Position numbers and translations under genes: made by a program. The notes beneath the pieces are model-generated. The model had not been told where the DNA came from. It did not search any database and was given only the letters and a program-made list of their open reading frames with translations. Positions 1-7,818 of a stretch of DNA of 20,056 nucleotides are shown in pieces. The first letter of the stretch is position 1. Each line of letters begins with the position of its first letter. Source of the DNA: a virus; the IMG/VR virus record IMGVR_UViG_3300036766_000113, positions 1 to 20,056 of that record; one strand, 5' to 3'.

Positions 1-497
1 CCGAACTGGTCATCAAGCCAGCCCTGCAGGCGGCGAGCACTGCCCTCGGGATGGCCAGTTGGTTCGGGGGCGGGGCCAGTGCCTCGATGGCGGGCGGTCA
101 GTCTGCGGCCATGGGCGGTATGTATTGGGAGAAGGGTGGCGTGTCGTCGGGGCGCGTCAAGAGGCTCGCGCAGGGCGGCCTCATCGACAAGCCCACCATA
201 TTCTTCGCGGACAAGGGGCTGGCCGTCGGGGCCGAGCACGGGCAGACCGAGGCGGTGATGCCCCTCACCCGCGACTCGGCTGGGAACCTAGCGGTCCACG
301 CCTCGGGTGCCGGTGGCGGCAACGTCAACAACTTCAAGGCCGACATCACGATCAACACCGGGCCGAACAGCAGCGTGGATGAGAGGTTCGCGGCGCAGGT
401 GTCGTCGCAACTGAAGGACATGTTCGAATCGATGATGGCCGACTTCCTACGCAAGAACACGCGCACCGGCGGCCTGCTGGCGCAGAAGTCGTTCTGA
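1..497 (+). CDS. H: Tail tape measure protein, C-terminal part (lambda gpH-like), 5' end outside window
   Basis: The reading frame is open from base 3, so the gene starts upstream of the window and only the last ~164 residues are visible. The C-terminus shows the glycine/alanine-rich stretch followed by a segment of the form 'GGLIDKPTIFFADKGLAVGAEHGQTEAVMPL', ending in 'GNLAVHASG'. This is the conserved C-terminal signature of lambda-type tape measure proteins (a G-E/H-x-G-x-E-A-(I/V)-M-P-L core). In the family, the tape measure sets tail length, sits inside the tail tube, and is ejected at infection. The stop TGA overlaps the ATG of the next gene by one base (TGATG), consistent with one tail operon. 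The identification rests on the C-terminal motif and on position directly before M, L, K, I and J. Confidence 0.85.
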   Translation, partial: ELVIKPALQAASTALGMASWFGGGASASMAGGQSAAMGGMYWEKGGVSSGRVKRLAQGGLIDKPTIFFADKGLAVGAEHGQTEAVMPLTRDSAGNLAVHASGAGGGNVNNFKADITINTGPNSSVDERFAAQVSSQLKDMFESMMADFLRKNTRTGGLLAQKSF

Positions 498-844
498 TGA
501 CCGACACCCTCCCAGCCTTTGGTTTCGGCCCCGACTCCGGTGTGATGATGGAGGAGCAGCCCAAGGTGCTGCACGCGCAATTCGGGGACGGTTGGACCGG
601 GCGCGCACCCGACGGGCTGAACACGCACCCGCTCACCACCAAGCCGACGTGGACGAACCTGACCGTCGCGGAGTCCGACCTCCTCATCAACTTTTTCCGC
701 GCCAAGGGTGGCAGCGAGTCGTTCTACTGGACACCTCCTGGTGAGGTGTCCCCGCGACTGTTCATTGCCACGCGGTGGGGCCGCGCCATAATCCCAGGCT
801 CGCTGCGCAGCGTGCAGGTCGACTTCCAGGAGGTGTTCGATTGA
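497..844 (+). CDS. M: Minor tail protein M (lambda gpM-like)
   Basis: This 115-residue protein is close in length to lambda gpM. It contains the features expected of the phage minor-tail family: an N-terminal beta-rich segment with 'FGDGWTGRAPDGLN', a central 'TWTNLTVAESDLLINFFRAKGG', and a C-terminal 'FYWTPPGE...F' followed by a final 'VDFQEVF'. In lambda, gpM is part of the tail-tip complex at the distal end of the tube. The ATG overlaps the tape-measure stop by one base. Its own stop overlaps the TTG start of the next gene by four bases. Order between H and L supports the assignment independently of the motifs. Confidence 0.88.
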   Translation: MTDTLPAFGFGPDSGVMMEEQPKVLHAQFGDGWTGRAPDGLNTHPLTTKPTWTNLTVAESDLLINFFRAKGGSESFYWTPPGEVSPRLFIATRWGRAIIPGSLRSVQVDFQEVFD

Positions 845-2130
845 GCGACATACTGGAGACCGCGCAGAAGCTCGACCCCGGCGCGTACATCGAACTGTTC
901 GAGTTGGACCTCAACGCGTTCGACGTGCCGACCATCCTTAGGGCCACGACCACCGGGCACCCCACGTCCAATCTGGCGAAGCACAGCGAGGCGCTCGACC
1001 AGTGGTCGACGGCCGGGGCCACGGTGCAGCTTGGTGCCGTCGCCGCGCCGTCGCCGTCGTTCACGGCGGCCAAGGTGAAGGAGGCCGCCACCACCGACGT
1101 GCATGCCGCGTACGGGGTGGGCACGGCGAAGCCCGCGAAGTACACGGCATACACCGCGTCGGTCTACGCCAAGGCGGCGGAGCGCGCGCACCTCTGGTTG
1201 GTGGTGGTGGGCGACGACCTCACCCACCGGGCGCACGCCCTGTTCAACCTCAACAACGGGGATGCGGTGCTGTCCGCCGGGTTGAACGGGTTCACCGTGT
1301 CGTCGGTGCGGAGCACGCGCCTGCGCAACGGCTGGTACAGGCTCATCATGTCGTTCGCGTCGGACGCGTCGCAGACGGTGGCCGTCCGCGCGCACCTCAG
1401 CACCGGGGCGGAGACCGCCTCGACCGACGCCTACGCCGGGACGCTCAACAGCGGGGCGTACGTGTGGGGGGCGCAGATCAACCTCGGGGCCGACGCGATG
1501 GCCTACCTCGCAACGTCGGACCAGCCGATCCAGCGCGGCATGGCGCTGCTGTCGTTCGGCGGCAACATCTACCCGTACATCGCGGTGGAGGCCACCGGGT
1601 TCGAGTGGAGCGGCAAGGGTCCCCTGCCGACGCCGCGCATCCGCGTGGGCAACGCGAACCGAGTGCTCCAGGGGTACGCCGTCGACTACAAGGATTTGGT
1701 CGGGGCCAAGGTCACGCGCACGCGCACGTTCGCCCGCTACCTCGACCTTGAGCCGTACGCCGACGCGACGCAGACGTTCCCGCTCGACGTCTACTTCGTG
1801 GAGCGCAAGGTCACGCAGACCAAGCTGTTCATCGAGTGGGAGCTTGCATCGGCGATGGACCAGGAGGGCAAGATGCTGCCCGGCCGTCAGGTGCTCCGCC
1901 AGTGCCGCTACCGCTACCGCCGCTGGGACGGCGCGGCGTTCGACTATGCGAAGGCCACGTGCCCGTACGTCGGGGTACCCACGTTCAACGCGCGTGGTCA
2001 GGTGGTGGCGTCCGCGCAGGACGTGTGCGGCAAGAAGCTGTCAGACTGCATACTGAGGTTCGGCAATGTGGACCTGCCGTTCGGCGGGTTCCCCGGCGTC
2101 GGCATGTTCCGCACGGCGGGGGGCGGCTGA
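841..2130 (+). CDS. L: Minor tail protein L (lambda gpL-like) with a large internal insertion
   Basis: The start is taken as TTG 841, because AGGAGG lies at 828-833 (7-base spacer) and the codon overlaps the M stop (TTGA). An upstream ATG in the same frame at 775 would lie inside M. The product is 429 residues. The N-terminus (LDPGAYIELFELDL) and the C-terminal half (from about residue 240, 'YPYIAVEATGFEWSGKG', through 'PLDVYFVERK' and 'PGRQVLRQCRYRYR') match gpL of lambda. Four Cys (355, 374, 396, 403) fit the ligands of the iron-sulfur cluster known in lambda gpL, including the seven-residue step between the last two. Lambda gpL is about 232 residues. The excess of about 197 is accounted for by residues ~44-230, which look like a beta-sandwich or carbohydrate-binding-type domain (GWYRLIMSF, YVWGAQINLG, AYLATSDQP). 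The role is tail-tip hub assembly. The insert may add surface binding, which is inference. Confidence 0.88.
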   Translation: MSDILETAQKLDPGAYIELFELDLNAFDVPTILRATTTGHPTSNLAKHSEALDQWSTAGATVQLGAVAAPSPSFTAAKVKEAATTDVHAAYGVGTAKPAKYTAYTASVYAKAAERAHLWLVVVGDDLTHRAHALFNLNNGDAVLSAGLNGFTVSSVRSTRLRNGWYRLIMSFASDASQTVAVRAHLSTGAETASTDAYAGTLNSGAYVWGAQINLGADAMAYLATSDQPIQRGMALLSFGGNIYPYIAVEATGFEWSGKGPLPTPRIRVGNANRVLQGYAVDYKDLVGAKVTRTRTFARYLDLEPYADATQTFPLDVYFVERKVTQTKLFIEWELASAMDQEGKMLPGRQVLRQCRYRYRRWDGAAFDYAKATCPYVGVPTFNARGQVVASAQDVCGKKLSDCILRFGNVDLPFGGFPGVGMFRTAGGG

Positions 2131-2924
2131 TGTTTGGACCCTACGTCGACGACGCGATCATGGTGCATGCGCGGGAGGCCCACCCGAAGGAGGCGTGCGG
2201 CATCGTGCTGCTCACCGTGCTGGGCAACGCGTACGTGCCGTGTGAGAACGTGGCGGAGGAGCCGGAGCGGGCCTTCAAGATAGAACCCGAGGAGTACGCC
2301 CGCCACCTCGTCTCCGGCAAGATGCTGGCCGTGGTCCACTCGCACACCGACAAGCCGGAGGACGAACGCAGGCGGCGTCCCGGCCTGTCCCCCGACTGCC
2401 CGACCAAGGAGGACATGGTGGGCCAGATCGCGCTGGGCCTGCCGTGGGGCGTGTGCCTGACGAATGGCGCGTCCGCGCAGCGCCCGTGGTGGTGGGGCGA
2501 CCACCTGCTCGACGTGCCGCTGGAGCGGCGCGAGTTCCGCCATGGGGTGATGGATTGCTTCGCGCTCGCGCGGGCCTACTACTGGCAGAAGCTCAAGGTG
2601 CGGATGAAGGACTTCCCGCGCGAGGACGCGTGGTGGATCAAGGAGGACGGTAAGATCGAGCCCGAGGACAACCTCTACGCCACGTACTTCCGCGACTACG
2701 GCTTTCGACGCCTGCCGGACTCCGAGGTGATGGACGGGCGCGGCCTTATGGAGCACGACTGCTTCCTCGGTGAGGTGCTGTCGACGCACGGCGTTCCGAA
2801 CCACGGTGGGATGTATCTCGGGCGCGGCGAGATCATCCACCACATCTACGGTCAGGTGTCCCGCCGCACCCCGGTGTCCCCGTATATGTCAAAGATCACG
2901 CATTGGCTGAGGTACGAACCGTGA
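2130..2924 (+). CDS. K: Tail tip assembly protein K: JAMM/Mov34-like plus NlpC/P60 domains (lambda gpK-like)
   Basis: The ATG overlaps the L stop by one base (TGATG), giving 264 residues; the frame is open farther upstream but that part is shadow. The N-terminal domain (about 1-125) is a JAB/JAMM-type metalloprotease fold with 'KEACGIVLL', H70-S71-H72, and an acidic ligand candidate D95 in 'CPTKEDM'. The C-terminal domain (about 135-264) is NlpC/P60, with catalytic Cys143 in 'VMDCFALARAYYW' and His225 in 'PNHGGMYLGRGEIIHH'. This two-domain layout is that of lambda gpK, a tail-tip protein that may cut peptidoglycan or process tail proteins during assembly. Two oddities stand out: the usual Ser two residues before the JAMM Asp appears as Thr92, and an arginine-rich insertion (ERRRRP) lengthens the loop after HSH. 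The stop overlaps the GTG of gene I. Confidence 0.9.
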   Translation: MFGPYVDDAIMVHAREAHPKEACGIVLLTVLGNAYVPCENVAEEPERAFKIEPEEYARHLVSGKMLAVVHSHTDKPEDERRRRPGLSPDCPTKEDMVGQIALGLPWGVCLTNGASAQRPWWWGDHLLDVPLERREFRHGVMDCFALARAYYWQKLKVRMKDFPREDAWWIKEDGKIEPEDNLYATYFRDYGFRRLPDSEVMDGRGLMEHDCFLGEVLSTHGVPNHGGMYLGRGEIIHHIYGQVSRRTPVSPYMSKITHWLRYEP

Positions 2925-3553
2925 GCACCATCCACCTGTACGGGGCCATGGCCGACGTCGTGGGGCAGACCATCGAGTTGAACGTGGTGTCCCCGCGCGA
3001 GGCGTTCCGCGCCCTCATCATCCAGTTCCCCAAGCTCCGGTGGGTGCTCCGGGACGGGGCGTTCCACGTGGTCACCCGGAACCGGGACGAGGAGCGCGAC
3101 CTCGACGTGGGGCAGATGGACATGTCGCTGGGCGACCGGGACCTGTTCGTCATACCCGCCGTGCAGGGTGGGGGCAAGGGCACGATGAAGGTGATCCTCG
3201 GGGTCATCATCATGGCCATCGCCATCATCGCGGCGATCCCGACCGGCGGCGGCAGCTTGGTGCTCGGCACCGAGCTTGTGGTTGGAGAGATGGCGCTGGG
3301 GGTGACGGCCGGGTCCCTACTGGTGTTCGGCGCGATGATGACACTCTCGGGCGTGGCGATGATGCTCGCGCCGTCCCCGAACACAAACAACGAGACCGTG
3401 GAGCCGGCCGCAGCGCGCCCGAGCTTCGTGTTCGACGGGGCCGTCAACCTCGGTGAGCCGGGCAACGCCATCCCGCTGGTTTACGGCGGGCCTATACGCG
3501 TGGGGTCGGTGGTCATATCGGCGGGCATCACCACCGAGGAGTTGGCGGTGTGA
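2921..3553 (+). CDS. I: Tail assembly protein I (lambda gpI-like)
   Basis: The start is GTG 2921, overlapping the K stop (GTGA); a TTG at 2903 in the same frame is possible. The 210-residue product has a ubiquitin-like N-terminal part ('IHLYGAMADVVGQTIELNV', then 'REAFRALIIQFPKLR'). A hydrophobic segment follows from about M89 (VILGVIIMAIAIIAAI), then a second apolar glycine-rich stretch, 'MMLAPSPN', and a C-terminal 'IPLVYGGPIRVGSVVISAGI'. The same succession, including 'LAP' followed by 'VLYGEMRVGSRVVSQEI', is found in lambda gpI. The family is needed for tail-tip assembly and is not always found in the mature virion. Position between K and J confirms it. Its stop is overlapped by the GTG start of J. 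Confidence 0.88.
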   Translation: MSTIHLYGAMADVVGQTIELNVVSPREAFRALIIQFPKLRWVLRDGAFHVVTRNRDEERDLDVGQMDMSLGDRDLFVIPAVQGGGKGTMKVILGVIIMAIAIIAAIPTGGGSLVLGTELVVGEMALGVTAGSLLVFGAMMTLSGVAMMLAPSPNTNNETVEPAAARPSFVFDGAVNLGEPGNAIPLVYGGPIRVGSVVISAGITTEELAV

Positions 3554-6500
3554 GCGACACGGTGTTCATACGCGGTGCGGGCGGCGGGGGGTGCTTCCCC
3601 GCCGGGTCCCCCATCATGCTCGCTGGCGGCAAGTTCGCGCCCATCGAGTCGCTCAAGCCGGGCGACGAGGTGCTGTCGTTCATCGAGTCAGGTGCCGTCG
3701 TGGCCTCCAAGGTGTCCGCGCTGCACCGGCACCCCGACCCGCAGGCTCTCATCAAGGTTCGGTTCTGGCACGGCAGCGTGGTGGTCACGCCGAACCACTG
3801 GGTGCTGAACCAGTACGGCACGTTCGCCGAGGCCGGGACCATGCGCACCGACGACGCGCTGGTCGACGCGCTGGGCCACCTCCGTCCGATCATCGGCGTC
3901 GAGGAGCTTCCGCCGGAGCCGGTCTACAACATCACTGTCGACCCGCACCACACGTTCATCTGCTACGGAGTGCGCGTACACAACGGCGGGCTGGGCCTGC
4001 GCTACCCCGTCATCGAGGGCGGGGGCGGTGGTGGCGGCAAGGGTGGCGGTGGCGGGCACACCCCCGTCGAGGAGCCGAACACGCTCCGGTCCAAGGCGAC
4101 CGCCAAGCTCATCGACCTCATCAGCGAGGGTGAGATCGTGGGCCTGCTCAACGGGGCGAAGTCGATATTCTACGACGGGACCCCGCTCCAGAACCCGGAC
4201 GACTCGTACAACTTCAAGGGCGTCGTGTGGGAGGAGCGCAAGGGCCTCCACGATCAGACCGTGATCGCGGGCATGTCGGACGTCGAGTCCGAGATCGTGG
4301 TGGGCGTCGAGGTCAAGAACGCCACCCCGGCGGTGCGCACCATATCGGACAACGACGTCGACGCCGTGCGGGTGACGCTCCGCATACCGGCCCTGTTCTT
4401 TCAGGACCCGTCAAACGGCGACATGCGCGGCACCTCGGTGCAGGTGGCGATAGACGTGCAGGCGTCCGGCGGTGGGTACGTCGAGGTGGTGAATGAGACC
4501 ATCACAGGCAAGACCACGTCTACGTACGAGCGCGCGTGGCGCATAGAGTTGACCGGCAGCGCGCCGTGGAACGTCAGGATGAGGCGCGTGTCTGCGGACT
4601 TCGTGGGGGCCAACCACCAGGGCCAGACGTGGTTCACGCGCTACACGGCGATAATAGACCATCACCTGACGTACCCCGACTGCGCCATGGTGGGGCAGGC
4701 GGTGGACTCGCAGCTATTCGGGGGCACCATCCCGAGGCGCGGGTACGAGGTGAACGGCCTAAAGATCAAGGTCCCCACCAACTACAACCCGGTGACCAGG
4801 GTGTACGACCCGCCGATATGGGACGGGACGTTCAAGGTGGCGTGGACCAACAACCCCGCGTGGGTGCTGTACGACATCATCACCAACTCGCGTTACGGCC
4901 TCGGGGACTACGTGTCCACGTCGATGGCCGACAAGTGGTCGCTGTACGTCATCGGCCAATACTGCGACGTGCTGGTGGACGACGGTTTCGGTGGGACCGA
5001 GCCGCGCTTCACGTTCAACGGCGTACTCATGTCCGCCGAGGATGCGGTGCGCGTGCTCCAGTCCATCGCGGCGGCGTTCCGTGGGATGGTCTATTGGTCG
5101 TCGGGGTCGATCACGGCGGTGCAGGACTCGCCCTCGACCCCGCTCAAGGTGGTGAACAACACCAACGTGCTCGACGGGATGTTCGCCTATGCGGGGACGG
5201 CCCGCAAGGCGCGGCACACCGTGGCGGCCGTGACGTGGAACAACCCGCTCCTGGGGTACAAGCGAGACATCGAGGTGGTGGAGGACCAGGACGGGCTGGC
5301 CCGCTACGGCGACCGGCTGGTGCAGGTGGTGCTCCTCGGATGCACGTCGCGCAGCATGGCGCGGCGGTACGGCCGGTGGCTCCTGCTCACCGAGCAGCTT
5401 GAGACCGAGACGGTGAGCTACAAGGTCCAGTTCGACCACCTCGATGTGATGCCCGGCGCGGTCATCGAGGTGTACGACCAGCACTACGCCGGGGTGCGCA
5501 ACGGCGGACGCCTGCTCGACTACCTCGCAAACCTCCTCCTCTACTCGGAGCAGTTCCAGCAGGCCACCTGGACGAAGTCCAACCTCACGGTGTCCCCCGA
5601 TGCGCTCAACGCGCCGACCGGGGCGGCCACGGCCGACCGCCTCGTGGAGGCGGCGACCACAACCGTACACCGCACCGAGCAGCAGACGGCGAAGGCGGCG
5701 CTGGCGCAGCGGTTCACGTTCTCCGTCCACCTCCGGTCGGCAGAGCGCACCAGGGCGTACGTGGTGCTCTACGGGACCAGCGACGCGAACCGCGCGGAGG
5801 CCCGCGTCGACCTGTCGACCGGCGCGCTCGACCACGTGCGCACATTCGGCACGTTCGACGAGCCGATGGCGTTTGCGTCCGACGCGGGCGGCGGGTGGTG
5901 GCGTGTGCAGTTAACTGCAAAGACCACCGCCGACGCCGTACTGAACTGCCGCGTGGCGCTCACCGACGGGGTGGGGGCCGACTCGTCGGCGACGTACGCG
6001 GGCGACGCGGCGAAGGGGCTGTCCGTGTGGGGCGCGCACCTCCTGGAGGGGTCGGACCTCAGGACCTACACCGCGTCGGCCGGGGTGCTCCCCGAGTCCG
6101 CCGTGCTGGTGGACGACCCCGTGGTGGTGTCAGGCGGGCAGACCTACACCATGTCGTGCGAGCTTGTGGACGGCACGGTGTCGGACCTGCCGATCAATGA
6201 GCCGCCCGGTTCCTACACCACCGTGCAGATGCTGGGGCGGTTTCCGCTGACCCCGCGCATACACGGGCTGTGGGGCGTCACCTCGACCAGCGTCAACCCG
6301 CGCACGTTCCGTGTGGTGGCGATCCGCGAGTCCGAGCGCGGCGTGTACGAGGTCACGGCGCTCCTGCACAACCCGAACAAGTTCTCCGAGTCCGAGGCCG
6401 ACGTGGTGTTCGACACGCCGTCGTTCACCGTGGTCAGCGGTCCACTCAGCAAGCCGTCGGACCTGACCACGGTCGAGACGCTGTACCGCGAGGGTCCGGC

Positions 6501-7809
6501 CGTCCTGTCCGCCGTGACCCTGTCGTGGACGGCATCGTCTGACCCGCGCGTGTTCCGCTATGAGGTGGAGTACATGCGCCCGAACGAGGACACTTGGTAC
6601 CCGGCCGGCATCACCGAGCGCGTGTCGATGAACATCGTGGGCACCTTCGCGGGCACATGGGGCTTCCGCGTACGCGCCCTCGACCGCACGTCGATGCCGT
6701 CCGCGTGGGAGACCAGGGCGTCGGTGGGCCTCCTGGGCATGTCCGCCCCCCCGGCCGACGTGCAGGACTTCAATGTGTCCGCCGTGGGCACCGTGGCGCA
6801 TCTAGGTTGGTCCCCAGTCGGCGACCTCGACCTGTCGCACTACCAGATCAGGCACGACCCGTCGGTCACCGGGGCATCGTGGTCGACCTCAATACTCATG
6901 ATCGACCGCGTGAGCCGATCCGCCACCGGCATGGCCGTCCCCGCATACAGGGGCACATACCTCATCAAGGCGGTGGACCTATCGGGGTCTGAGAGCGTCA
7001 ACGCCGCTTTGACCGTATCGAACACGAGTTCTCTGGACAGCTTCAACGCCGTGGAGGCGGTGGTGGAGGAGCCTGCCTGGGCCGGGGTAAAGACCAACAC
7101 CATCAAGGTGGGTGCGGAGTTGACGCTGGCGGCGGACAACTTCATGTCGGACTGGGTGGCCCTGTCCGACGTGGTGAACTTGGTCATCGGTGTGGGTGGG
7201 TTGGAGCCGGAGGGTGGGTACGAGTTCGACAACGTGATTGACCTGGGTGCGCCGTACACGACGGCGAGGTTAATACCGCGCGTCGACGCGTACGGCGAAA
7301 ACGTGTTGAATGTGATGAGCGGTTGGTTGGCCCTGTCCGATGTGCGAACGCTGGACGGCCTCGACCCAGGTGACTGGGACGTCGAGTTCTATGTGTCGAC
7401 GACCGACGACGACACGACCGGTTCGCCGACGTGGACGCCGTTCAGCATCGCGTCCATCTCCGACTACGCCGGACGCGGGTTCCGCTTCAAACTGCTGCTG
7501 TTCAGCGAGAAGCCGTACGTCAACATCCACGTGACCATCGCCGAGGCCACGGTGGACATGGACGACCGCGTGGCGTCGGGCCTCAACCTCGTCGCGACGG
7601 TGGCTGGCCTGAGGGTGGACTTTGCCCCGTCATTCCATTCGCTCCAGGCGCTTGCGTTCAACGATGAGAACATGGCGACCGGTGACTATCGCGTGGTCAC
7701 AAATAAAAGCAAGACGGGGTTCGATGTCTTGTATAAGAATGCGGCGGGGTCCCCCGTGCAGCGACAGTTCGACTACGTGGCCAAGGGCTACGGCTACGAG
7801 GCGGTATAG
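3550..7809 (+). CDS. J: Tail tip host-specificity protein J (lambda gpJ-like) with N-terminal Hint domain and lectin-like insert
   Basis: GTG 3550 overlaps the I stop and follows GAGGAG, giving 1419 residues (lambda gpJ is 1132). Domains in order: short N-terminus (1-14) ending in four Gly; Hint/intein-like domain C15-N145; Gly-rich linker (157-169) leading to 'HTPVEEPNTLRSKATAKLIDLISEGEIVG', the true N-terminal signature of gpJ; tail-tip core with 'YDIITNSRYGLGDYV' and 'SAEDAVRVLQSIAAAFRGMVYW'; a jelly-roll/carbohydrate-binding-like insert (about 661-845, 'NLLLYSEQF' to 'TYTASAG'); fibronectin-III-like repeats (about 968-1060 and 1066-1155); a duplicated motif region (1198-1208 and 1255-1265); and a C-terminus 'GFDVLYKNAAGSPV...FDYVAKGYG' typical of phage host-specificity proteins. 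gpJ forms the tail tip that contacts the host receptor. The Hint domain may be excised or cleaved (inference). The TAG stop is followed by an SD for the next gene. Confidence 0.92.
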   Translation: MSDTVFIRGAGGGGCFPAGSPIMLAGGKFAPIESLKPGDEVLSFIESGAVVASKVSALHRHPDPQALIKVRFWHGSVVVTPNHWVLNQYGTFAEAGTMRTDDALVDALGHLRPIIGVEELPPEPVYNITVDPHHTFICYGVRVHNGGLGLRYPVIEGGGGGGGKGGGGGHTPVEEPNTLRSKATAKLIDLISEGEIVGLLNGAKSIFYDGTPLQNPDDSYNFKGVVWEERKGLHDQTVIAGMSDVESEIVVGVEVKNATPAVRTISDNDVDAVRVTLRIPALFFQDPSNGDMRGTSVQVAIDVQASGGGYVEVVNETITGKTTSTYERAWRIELTGSAPWNVRMRRVSADFVGANHQGQTWFTRYTAIIDHHLTYPDCAMVGQAVDSQLFGGTIPRRGYEVNGLKIKVPTNYNPVTRVYDPPIWDGTFKVAWTNNPAWVLYDIITNSRYGLGDYVSTSMADKWSLYVIGQYCDVLVDDGFGGTEPRFTFNGVLMSAEDAVRVLQSIAAAFRGMVYWSSGSITAVQDSPSTPLKVVNNTNVLDGMFAYAGTARKARHTVAAVTWNNPLLGYKRDIEVVEDQDGLARYGDRLVQVVLLGCTSRSMARRYGRWLLLTEQLETETVSYKVQFDHLDVMPGAVIEVYDQHYAGVRNGGRLLDYLANLLLYSEQFQQATWTKSNLTVSPDALNAPTGAATADRLVEAATTTVHRTEQQTAKAALAQRFTFSVHLRSAERTRAYVVLYGTSDANRAEARVDLSTGALDHVRTFGTFDEPMAFASDAGGGWWRVQLTAKTTADAVLNCRVALTDGVGADSSATYAGDAAKGLSVWGAHLLEGSDLRTYTASAGVLPESAVLVDDPVVVSGGQTYTMSCELVDGTVSDLPINEPPGSYTTVQMLGRFPLTPRIHGLWGVTSTSVNPRTFRVVAIRESERGVYEVTALLHNPNKFSESEADVVFDTPSFTVVSGPLSKPSDLTTVETLYREGPAVLSAVTLSWTASSDPRVFRYEVEYMRPNEDTWYPAGITERVSMNIVGTFAGTWGFRVRALDRTSMPSAWETRASVGLLGMSAPPADVQDFNVSAVGTVAHLGWSPVGDLDLSHYQIRHDPSVTGASWSTSILMIDRVSRSATGMAVPAYRGTYLIKAVDLSGSESVNAALTVSNTSSLDSFNAVEAVVEEPAWAGVKTNTIKVGAELTLAADNFMSDWVALSDVVNLVIGVGGLEPEGGYEFDNVIDLGAPYTTARLIPRVDAYGENVLNVMSGWLALSDVRTLDGLDPGDWDVEFYVSTTDDDTTGSPTWTPFSIASISDYAGRGFRFKLLLFSEKPYVNIHVTIAEATVDMDDRVASGLNLVATVAGLRVDFAPSFHSLQALAFNDENMATGDYRVVTNKSKTGFDVLYKNAAGSPVQRQFDYVAKGYGYEAV
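3592..3984 (+). other. Hint domain (bacterial-intein-like, type-A-like) inside gpJ
   Basis: This domain covers residues 15-145 of gpJ (131 residues, too short for an embedded homing endonuclease). Intein/Hint blocks are visible: block A begins with Cys15 (CFPAGSPIMLAGG) followed by 'IESLKPGDEVLSF'; block B has Thr80-x-Asn82-His83 (VVTPNHWVLNQYG); block F is 'VYNITVDPHHTFIC'; block G ends 'VRVHN', with His144-Asn145. The following residue is Gly146, not the Cys/Ser/Thr needed for canonical splicing. This matches the class of bacterial intein-like domains known to cleave rather than splice efficiently. Cys15 is preceded by four Gly, and the segment after Asn145 returns to a Gly-rich linker, so the domain sits in the flexible N-terminal linker of gpJ. 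Confidence 0.85.
5905..5920. repeat. Palindrome family copy 1 inside gpJ (GTGCAGTTAACTGCAA)
   Basis: This copy contains a perfect 14-base palindrome, TGCAGTTAACTGCA (5906-5919), and matches GTGCAGTTAACTGCAC at 15 of 16 positions. It lies in the lectin-like insert of gpJ and is read GTG CAG TTA ACT GCA (Val-Gln-Leu-Thr-Ala), using TTA, a scarce codon in this GC-rich window. Confidence 0.7.
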
Positions 7810-7818
7810 GAGCACGAG

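Noticed and set aside
1002-1751. Long alternative + strand frame inside gpL
   Set aside because: It is Arg/Gly/His-rich shadow translation of GC-rich codons, fully inside a gene with strong family evidence.
3550-3990. Canonical protein-splicing intein with homing endonuclease in gpJ
   Set aside because: The domain is only 131 residues, with no endonuclease insert, and the +1 residue is Gly, not Cys/Ser/Thr, so classical splicing is not supported; a cleaving Hint/BIL domain fits better.
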